From contig JAPTYO010000001.1 of assembly GCA_036873135.1 (NCBI GenBank), positions 41,812,774 to 41,876,773 of the forward strand: a DNA stretch of 64,000 nucleotides. The letters are read 5' to 3'. The position numbers and the translations under genes are program-made. This document shows, one piece after another, positions 55,002 to 64,000 of this stretch. The stretch is from Clarkia xantiana subsp. parviflora. Lineage: Eukaryota > Streptophyta > Magnoliopsida > Myrtales > Onagraceae. Within the stretch, counting starts at the first letter, position 1. The number at the start of each line of letters is the position of its first letter. The notes below the pieces were generated by a model. It did not search any database and was not told where the DNA came from. It saw only the letters and a program-made list of their open reading frames with translations.

Positions 55002-58000
55002 ATGGCAGATACTTCTCGAGGCAGGGTTACGATTACTCTTGGACGCACTGGGCAGGTACTTTTTGCTCTTCGTTTTTGACTGGACGATTTCGGCTTCCGC
55101 TAGGCTTAGTGCCTACTATTTATGCTGTTGATTCATGAATGTCATTTTTACTTCTGCTCTGGCTGCTGTAGATTATTGCATCAATAATTTTATTGCTTGG
55201 TAGAGGCTTCATTTCCTTTGTTCTGGCTGCTGTAAGATGAGATTTTGCTTTTTTAGCTGGCGGAGGCTTCATTTCCTTTGTTCTATTTCTGCTTTTAATC
55301 AGTTACCTCCTTTTCGTTTTGTATAAAAATTGAATGTGGATAGAGGCTTAATCCTGATTCTGATTCTGACTTCTAGCAAACGTTTGAATTTTCGTTTCTT
55401 CTACTTGGACAGTGACTTTATTAACCTTTAAATTGCACTGCAGGTTGTGAAGAAGTCTGGAACAGTATCAGACGCTTTTACTAATAATAATCTGCCTTCC
55501 TCTGGGTCTAAGCGCTCCATAAGAGAGAGATTGGGCAATAATTCTGATCGTTCGTTGAATACAAGTCAGCTGAGTAGAAAACGGTTCGTTTTCAGATTCT
55601 TACTTACATGTTCATAGTGTTCCTACAAGTTCTTCCATGTTCTCTGAACAATGGTGGGCTGCTATATCTGTTTTACTACTTAAATGGTATCAATGTCAGC
55701 TCTACAAGTTCATTGATCATGTTTGTAATGAGTTCTCTTTCAGTTTCTTGCATTTTGGGTACTGTCAGCTAATTTTCTGGCCTCCTTTACTACTATGAAC
55801 TAAATAAATTTCATTTAAAAGTTCATCTGCATGGCCCAAGGTTCATTTCTGTGTGTATATCTGTGCCGGCAAACTTGTTCACCAGTTATTCTTCTTACAG
55901 TCAACGAGGAGATATTGATGTGTCTACAAGGAATGGAAGTGGATTAGATGGTAAATTCTTTGGAGAACGGTTCTCTCAAAATTATTTCCCTTGCCACAGT
56001 CCATTTCTCATTATAAATTTATCTACTGTTTGAATATGAAGATGTTCACATAGGTAAAGACGACCTTAGGTATATGCTCTTGAGAAAAAATTCACGTAGA
56101 CGGACTGACAATGATGATGAAAGGGTTGTTGATCTTCGTGAAAAACTGGTGAAGACAGTTCGTCCCTCTCCTGCTGTTCTTGATACACGGCAGCGGCTAC
56201 CTGAAAGGAGGGAAAATGGTGTCTCAAGTCAAAGTAGGCTTCCTCCCTCGAGAAGTGTAGATGACTTGCCCCGGTCAGACTCTTTAAGAAATTCATATTC
56301 TCCGTCCCCGTGGTCTTTGGAACATCTGAGAAGGAGATCCCCAGAAAGATATATAAGTAGTTCTAGAGGCCCTTCCCCTCGAAGAAATATGGAGGACTTC
56401 CATTCTCGAAGAAACATGGAGGAATTCCATCCAAAAAGAAATATGGAGGAATTACCGAGGTCAGTCATGAGGACTCCAGAGGATGTAAGGTCAGTTCCAT
56501 ATGCGAGAAGAGATGCAATTGAACCCCCAAGACCACCCATGGCTAGTGCACCTTATTTGTCAAATTCAGGACGTCCTACTTCGACCATGAGGCCTCCAAC
56601 TGCACCAATGGTTGGACTAAACCCTCCTCCTCGACCTGGTGTCAGCGTTCAAAGAAGTACACAGTTGGTAAATACCTGTTACTTTTTCCTTTTATATTCT
56701 GCATATCTCTGCATCTCGGGTCGCTGAAGGTTACCTGTGGTACTTTGTCATTGTGAAGTTTATTGTTTGTTTTCTTGATTATCAGTATCAGCTACTCCAA
56801 CTCATCTAATGCTGGTAATTTCATTCAATTGAAACAATAACAGTTGCTTATTTAAACAGCTGAGATCATATGCATCTATGAGACAGTTTTCTAGAACAAC
56901 TATGGATGTCTATATTATATTGAGTGCTTAGGCATGCAAGAATCAATTAGCATATGTATATTGTCAAGAAAGATATCATGTGATGGATTGATATGAAAGC
57001 ATATTGTTACATCTGTATATAAAACATTTGCATTGCTAGCGATGAATGTGATGCATTGGCACATTGCATATGTTCATGATGATAAGTTAGGACTATGATT
57101 ATTTAACGTCCATACTTCATTGTTTATCCGTATGACATCGCCGCTGCACAGTTCAAATGGATCACTATTGTGTGACTTAACTCTTAGGCAATTTGATCAT
57201 GTAACATCAAAGAATAGAGAATTTCCGGAGACCCAAATGTCAAAAAGTGTTCACAATTTCTTGTGATAATTCTTGATTTTCGTTAAGGCGTTTTGTCATT
57301 AGCAAACATTTACTATTATCTTTTGGTAAGTCCTACATTTTGCATATTCCTGGCATTTTCAATAATCTGCTGTATCACATGGTTGATATTGGTTTTTGCT
57401 TCTTATTTTCTTTGGCATGCTAAGAACGATGCTAATTCTTGTAATTGAGTTAGTCATTTAGAGGACTGTTGCCATCTTCCTTGCATGTATGATTTATATG
57501 TGAACTCTCTTCTCCTAAATTGGTTTTGTACCGCTTTTTAGGTCCACACTTTTCTATTTTTTCTTTGGGATTTACTAAAACTTACATGTGTTGCATAAGA
57601 ACTTTTGGCGGCTAAAATTAGGACCTCATTCAGGTTTGAAAATAAAAGAAGAATGGTTCACTTATGATTTTGCTAGAGTTAAGATAAGCAAATTTATGTT
57701 AAGTGTATATTTTGTGTTGATTCATGAAAAATGTGTCTGCTTGGAACACCAAAGAATTTGTTGTGAATCTTTTGTTGCAGGTTATCGAACACCAAACTGT
57801 TGACAGTTTATTGAATGCATTAGAGTTGGGAAAGTACAGCATCATATTCAAGGCCGAGGAAGTAAGCTCTTTCACCCTTCTCCTGGAATAAACTCTGGCT
57901 TTCTTTATACTTGATTAGCGCATCATTTGTGAATTCATGTATGGTAGCAGTTTGTGAAACTTAATTGGGGTGATGAACAAGTCAAAATATGAAAATACAC

Positions 58001-59430
58001 AAGGTAGCGGATTGATTGAAGTGAGTATGTCATCTTGTCTTTAATTTGGTGTGGATATACAATTTTTTTTGCATCTCTTGCTTTGTCTTAAATTCTTTAT
58101 ATATATCAGACTTTTCATAAACTCAAGTTGGGTTAACTATTTCAGTTAATAATACCTAAGTCGGGTTATTTTGGTACTGCCTCATATTCACTTGCTCTTT
58201 TGATTAGTCTTATCAAGTTGTTCATTATAATTGAACCCAGCGCGATATACTTTTTGACTTCTTCTAACTGAGATTATAAAGAGACAGCTTATTGATTTTG
58301 CTGGGCTACTTCAGAGTGACTCGTTTGCTGTTAAATTGATTAACATCCTCTTGTTCTTTAACTTTCTGTTCTTCCTTGGAAAGAGACTGTTTCTTCTTAT
58401 AGGTTTGGTAGGGGTGGCCTCAGAAACCAGTCTAGCTGTCTCTATTTCTAATAAATTGAGGATCAGGGATGCCCTCCGTATTTTCATTTAAAGATAAGTT
58501 AAAATTTGGGTCTTAAAAATGGTTTAAAACTTGCTTCTAGAAATTTCAAAGCCATATGAATAGTCCATTTCTAATTGTCCCCCTTATATTTCCTGAGAAT
58601 TTTATCATGGACTTTATAAGTGTTTTGAACCTAATGTGAGAGTGGGTAGGTGGGTGGAACTTAAAACAGCTGGTCTATCCTTTACTTTTTTAGTATTAGC
58701 TGTTCAGGGTGGGATGCTAACACCTGCCCTCATGTGCATAGACTTCACAGATGACTTTTAGCAGCTAGTCGGTTGGTACTTAACATGATGTGCACTTTCG
58801 CTATTGGTACTGTGGCTTAGTCAACTAGGACCAAGAGACAATACAGTGACTTTAACATGATGTCTCTGTTTCTTCTCCCTTGACACTGGTTGGTATTTAA
58901 CATGATGTCTTGCTCTCTAAGCTTGTTTCTAATCAACTCGAGTTGGCAGAAGAATCATCAACAATTCTAGATAATAACTTATAGCTTTTCTGCAGAATCA
59001 AACCTTGTATGTCTTTATAAAGGTATTGTTGTTGCAATAACAATGAAAGAATTCCCTGGTGGTGAATCCCCTTGGTTGATCCGAACATGATGGGTTAAAA
59101 GCATTTATAATTTCTAGATACTGCAGAATTTCTAAGCCCTTTATCTGCTTTGTTCAGGTTGATATGGCTGCACTGAAGCAAATGGGAGAACATGACCTTA
59201 AAGAGCTTGGAATTCCTATGGTACTGCGCTTTGTTATCTTTGCTTCTTTTCCGAGCTAAACATGTCATATAGTTTTGTTTGTCTACTTCTTCCAATTATG
59301 ATATGCGGGTGTTAAGTTTGTGGTCTTCAATTTGAGAAGTTGATAATGAAAGTATATTTTGAACTATGAACAGGGACCGAGAAAGAAGATTCTACAGTCC
59401 ATCCAGCCGCGTCCGAAAAGACAACAATAG
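55002..59430 (+). CDS. SAM-domain protein
   Basis: Seven exons join in phase: 55002-55055, 55444-55583, 55901-55950, 56054-56667, 57781-57861, 59158-59220 and 59374-59430, giving 352 aa. The N-terminus (MADTSRGRVTITLGRTGQVV then KKSG) and a long basic, Arg/Ser/Pro-rich disordered middle precede a sterile alpha motif at about 287-345 (TVDSLLNALELGKYSIIF, then EEVDMAALKQMGEHDLKELG, IPMGPRKKIL). SAM domains self-associate or bind proteins or RNA. The Arg/Ser-rich middle suggests RNA or nuclear association, by inference. A decapeptide (RRNMEDFHS, RRNMEEFHP, KRNMEELPR) is repeated three times. Introns 4 and 5 exceed 1 kb. Family and place match At1g70180, from memory. Confidence 0.92.
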
Positions 59431-60340
59431 ACATAGCAGGTAGCTGACTCTTGTCACTGGCTGACTGAGATGTGTTAATTTTTTGGGTGAAGGAGCCAAA
59501 GTTAAGAAGTATGTTGTACTCCTTGCAGATTACATTTTAATTCTGCTATATATGCTATATAAGCTTTGATGAACTAGCCATTAGTTAGTTATAACTTGAT
59601 ACTTGCCCGGCGATTGATAGTATTTGTTGGGCTCTGTTCTCTTTTGGGTGGGTGTAAATCAGGAAGTAGCTGTGTTCTTGTGGCCCAACAGAGTTGAGAT
59701 GCTGATGGATAAATCTCTCTTTCTGTTTTTTCAGTGTTGATTATGAGTACTTTTCACGGTTAAGTTTACCTAGTTATTGAGCTCGCCCTGAAACACGTTT
59801 CAGTTTACCTAGTTATGGAGCTTGCCATGATCCGAGTCGGTGCTTGGTCTGTGAAACCATGAGGCCGGACCAGTCTAGGTGACCTTGTCAACCAAAAGCT
59901 CAGACCAAGGTGAGCCCCTAGCTCGACCAACTGTCCTCAATTGGTCGAGTCATGTGGCTCGCCATTATGCGGGTTTATGATTGTTTGTACCTGCTGGGTG
60001 GTCTTAGGGGCACATCAAGAGGGCAGCACCTATAACATGCTTGTCATGAATATATTTCTATTATTTCCATTTCTAGGTTTAGCATAGTTTAAATCTTAGT
60101 TAAGGATAAAATGTTGAACTGTTAAATCGTACTATGCAGTTATGCAGTTTTTTTTTTTTTTTTTTTTTTTGGGGTTGTCTTAAGATGGGAGGATAACGTC
60201 TATAATATGTTTGTTCCACACTTTGAATATTTCTCACGATGCGAGTTAGGATGTGTTCTCATTAGAAGGACAACGTTCGTTCATAGTATGTTGGCTTAGA
60301 ATATTCTTCATTTTATCACTAGCATAGTATTAACATTTAA
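59431..60340 (+). other. 3' flank of the SAM gene
   Basis: 3' untranslated sequence, then spacer with a T22 run near 60147 and short repeated phrases (gtttacctagttatNgagct, twice near 59767 and 59805). No gene. Confidence 0.45.
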
Positions 60341-61795
60341 CCTTTAGTTAATGGGTGATGGGCTGAAATTGAGCCGTCAGCACGTGCTATAACTTTCGAG
60401 TACGGACAAAATGGTGGGTGAGACATGTTCTGAGCACGTTTTCGATGTTCAAACGTGCCAATAGTGGGTAAATACGACAGGACGTGTTTTGAGTGTATCC
60501 ATTGATTAATTAATGTACCACCGATGAAATTCAATTCAATTCCCTTCCACTCCACGAGTTGAGTTGAGTTGAGACGGCCGCAGTACTACAGCAGCAACTA
60601 GGGTAGTGGGTGTGGACGCGTGTCTAAGGTTAATGGGCGGGTCTTATAATTTTGCATTTAATAAATTACACCTTAAGCCGACATAATCTTGTCATGCTAC
60701 GATACGTTACTATTTTGTGGGGTCAACCGGAACGCACCATAGTATCTTACCATACATTAAATTCAAACTCCGATAGACTAATCTATTTTCATATATATTA
60801 GTTCTTAATTAATGAATTTGAATTAATTTAAATTTTTTTAGTTGTAAAGTATTAATCATAAACATTTTTTATTTTACAGTTTAAATGAATTTGAATCATG
60901 AATGGATGTACAGTAAATTCAGTTCTTATTTGACCTTTATCACATTTTATTACAAATGCGCCGCTGCTCCTCTTTCTTTTCTTTTGTTTATTATTATTAT
61001 TTAGTGTTTGCTTTGATCATTAATGATATATTATTATTATTAATCTAATAAAAAGGTCAAATGGAAATGACAGAAAAGCAGCTAGATTTGGCTAATTTTT
61101 GCACATATTCTCTTCCCCACTTTATAGACATCTGTCTCTAAACCGAAGCCACGACATTCATGCTGTTGGGTCAATTTTGGCGCGCAATTAAATTTTGCCA
61201 AGAAGGATGATGACGTGGTACTAACAAGGAGGGATAATATTTATGCTTATTAATTTATTCATTATACATTGATTTGATTTGATGCGATTCTAGATTAGTT
61301 TTAAATATTTAGCAAATAAGTTATGGATGCTCCCATTTTGATGTAGGAAATCCTCGTGGAAAAAAAATATGATAATTATAAAATATGGTGCATCGGTATA
61401 ATGTTTCAGCTATTATGATTAACATTTTATAGAAAATTTAGTGTGAGTATTAATTATTCTAAATGTAGAGTAAAGGTGATTCGTATATTACCAATAGGGA
61501 AAAGGGAAAGAAAAAAAAAATAAGTGGTGGGTATCGAGCTTGAACACTGAAAAAAAAAAAAATTAATTAGCAATTTACACACTATATCGGTGTAAACGAG
61601 AATTATATTCTAGAGTCGACATTTAGAGCATGTTTGTTTGCACGGAAAAGATAAGCGTTCCGACAGATTCCAGTTCCGATGTTCCGAATGTGAGGGAATA
61701 AAACAATACCCTCGAAATTTGTAAAAATTTCACACCATGTCATTTGGTCACAAATCGGAACATCTCGGAACATGGAATTGGAACATCTATCACAG
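60341..61795. other. Intergenic, nothing recognised
   Basis: AT-rich. No gene supported. Confidence 0.45.
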
Positions 61796-62298
61796 CTCTT
61801 GTTTGCATGTATTAGGATATACTAATACATGTCTTAACTAATACTTTGTTTGTTTTGCTTTGGTATTAGTATTAGCTAATACATGAGTATTAGTTAATAC
61901 TCATTTCTATAGTAAATCATGTATTAGCTAAGACACTCAAAAAATCATGTATTAGCTAATACATGGTACCTAATGACCAAAATACCCAAAACCTTATTTA
62001 ATATATAACAACTACACCAACTTCGAGTCATAACATCGGTCACCGGCGACCCCTGACCAGGCTCCGGTGACCCCTTGGTGGACTCTGGCAATCTCCGGCC
62101 GGACTTTAATTATTATAATAATAATTAAAAAAAATGTACATATATTTAGGGGAATTTAGGTCTTTAGTCATTGTATTAGGATATCCTAATACCTGATTCA
62201 ACTAAACATTATATTAGCTTAGCATGTATTAGGATATCTTAATCAATACTTAGCTAATATTACAATAATACATGCATACAAACATGTCCTTAGAGCAC
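61796..62298. mobile_element. Inverted-repeat element with ATTAGGATAT ends
   Basis: Left end gctcttgtttgcatgtatta then ggatatactaatac; right end, read inversely, gctctaaggacatgtttgta then tgcatgtatta and attaagatatcctaatac. The interior has several catgtattagctaatacatg palindromes. About 500 bp, non-coding. Target duplication not clear. Confidence 0.5.
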
Positions 62299-64000
62299 AT
62301 AAAAAAAACTGAGTGTGCAAAGTCCTACTCCACTCCACACATTGAGATATATCTAGCAAACGATTTATTTTGTAACCTAGAATATACCATTTGTGGAAGT
62401 AATTGTAAGAGAAAACGATATGAAATGAGTCCAAATCGGGTAATGATCAATATTATCACCCACCCACTCACTTTACAAGATCACACACCATCTTATCTTT
62501 TAGTTTTCCTTTTTCCGATTTTAGAGATTGTATATGATGTATACACACATGGTGAAGGTTGATGACAAGAAGCCTAATTGGAATTCTTATCCTAAATAAA
62601 TAAGGTTGAATTGAATACCAATAAACATTAGATTGGACATTAAGATATATCTTCTTGATTAGAAGTAGCCAACTCCTAATCCATGAAACCTAATACTACT
62701 ATTGAAATATTATTGATAAGACAAGTAACTAAAAATAGTTTGAAGTTATTAATCTCATTGATTCATTATATGTGCTAGTTAACGTGTGTTTCAATCTTGT
62801 GATATCTTTTTCATGGAAATACTTATACATTTTATTCCAAATTAGAATCGTAACGGATTAATAAAAGGAGAATTATAAAAGATGTGGTAATAACATCTGA
62901 TCCACATAACATATCTTCTTTCTAAGTTGTATAGCAACTCAATTGACACATACATGTGTTACATTATATAAACTTTCAATATTTTTTATGTAGATCCTAA
63001 GTAAGGTCATTGATGGAATTGAAAATGTTCACGATGCTCCAATGAACTTTATATTTTGGTCCTTGAACATCCGCACCATCAACTATATATCTTCCGTACC
63101 AACCTCATGAAAGAGGCCGTTTCAGTAAGATTTCGGTGATCCAACCACCTAAACATCCAACGACCTTCATATTAGACATCCAAATGCGAAATTCCACTTC
63201 TGTTTTACAAAGTCGGACCATATATCTACTCTAAAAACTATTAGATCTGCCAAATCTAAAAATTTATTTTTGTAGAAATAGTGGTCAAATTGACTGATCA
63301 ACTTTAAAAAATCGACTGATAGTTGTCAATAACGTAGATGGATAAGCATCAAATACAAAAGAAATTTTATAACAGGAAGACCGATAGAGTTTTCATAATT
63401 AGATAGATTAACATGTTTTGGAATAATGATATTTAAATAATGTTTCTTTATAGATAAAAGAATGCTATAGTCAAAGGGGCTGTGCACTAATAAAAATTAT
63501 TTTGCATACTTTAAGAGTACATGATCTTGTTAATCAATCACATAAATAAACAAACCTGTAAAATTATGTGCCATCTCGATTCATAATAATTTATGAAAGT
63601 TCTGGAACACTATAACATATAATATATTGGTGGGTTCCAAAAGCTTAACAGCTGTCAAAATGAAAGTGCTTGAACCATATATGGCGATGAGAGAATTCAC
63701 CTGAAAATAGAATAGTATCTTCTTTTGGAATATAATAATAATAACTATTATTATAATTATATGCCTAGGCGGTTCTAAAGAAGATATGTTCAGATCTTGA
63801 TGAAGACTATCGTCTATTAATTAAGTATTACCATCTTATTATTTTAATGTGTCTGTCATCGTCCACATCATAAATATAATATTTTATGCATGGTTCTCTT
63901 TTTTTTTTTCTTCGGATATCAGAATAGCAATATTTATGTTAATCAAAAAAAAGAATAGCAATATTTATAACATTACTTTGCATTTAAAATAATTTCAATT
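62299..64000. other. Intergenic, nothing recognised
   Basis: AT-rich to the window end. No gene, repeat family or regulatory element that I can support. Confidence 0.5.

Overview
The window is nuclear DNA of a flowering plant, almost certainly a eudicot. It is AT-rich between genes. The genes have GT-AG introns, and the encoded families are plant families (group I formin, plant matrixin, Rf-type PPR, WVD2-like). Miniature inverted-repeat elements, tRNA-derived SINEs and an LTR retrotransposon fill the gaps. I see no CRISPR array, rRNA gene or intact tRNA gene.

Six host genes can be modelled with exon phases that close. They are a WVD2-like 7/triadin-related protein (6226-9369, +), a membrane-anchored group I formin (10760-13113, -), a MYND zinc-finger/MSS51-like protein (26727-29386, +), an intronless matrix metalloproteinase with cysteine switch (32201-33295, +), an intronless seven-blade WD40 protein (51005-52246, +) and a C-terminal SAM-domain protein (55002-59430, +). 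From memory, these families sit together on Arabidopsis chromosome 1 in two paralogous blocks (around At1g24130-At1g24160 and At1g70100-At1g70180), so the window looks like a conserved block inflated by transposons. A PPR gene on the minus strand (37202-38839) carries two frame breaks and is probably a pseudogene. The 3' half of an unidentified gene is seen at 41658-43334.

Repeats by region: 0.2-4.3 kb holds three types of inverted-repeat element and a four-unit diverged tandem repeat. 9.8-10.2 and 13.5-14.1 kb hold SINE sequence. 15036-22688 is a complete, very young LTR retrotransposon with a perfect 5-bp target duplication. 29.6-30.0, 31.3-31.9, 34.6-35.5 and 46.9-47.1 kb hold hAT-like non-autonomous elements; one of these has captured a receptor-kinase fragment and is itself nested in another inverted-repeat element. 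39.3-40.5 kb holds a decayed Ty3/gypsy RNase H region. Most of 43.5-50.9 and 59.5-64 kb is AT-rich with no gene I can support.

The most unusual object is the LTR element. It has no reverse transcriptase or integrase that I can find. It carries a sense ORF with an AT-hook, an antisense spliced coiled-coil gene, and three different tandem arrays (131, about 39 and about 63 bp) whose units are hairpins. In the 131-bp array two different stems present the same 12-nt loop, and stem changes mostly keep pairing. This reads as a non-autonomous Tat-lineage (LARD-like) element with a selected RNA or DNA structure in its 3' half.
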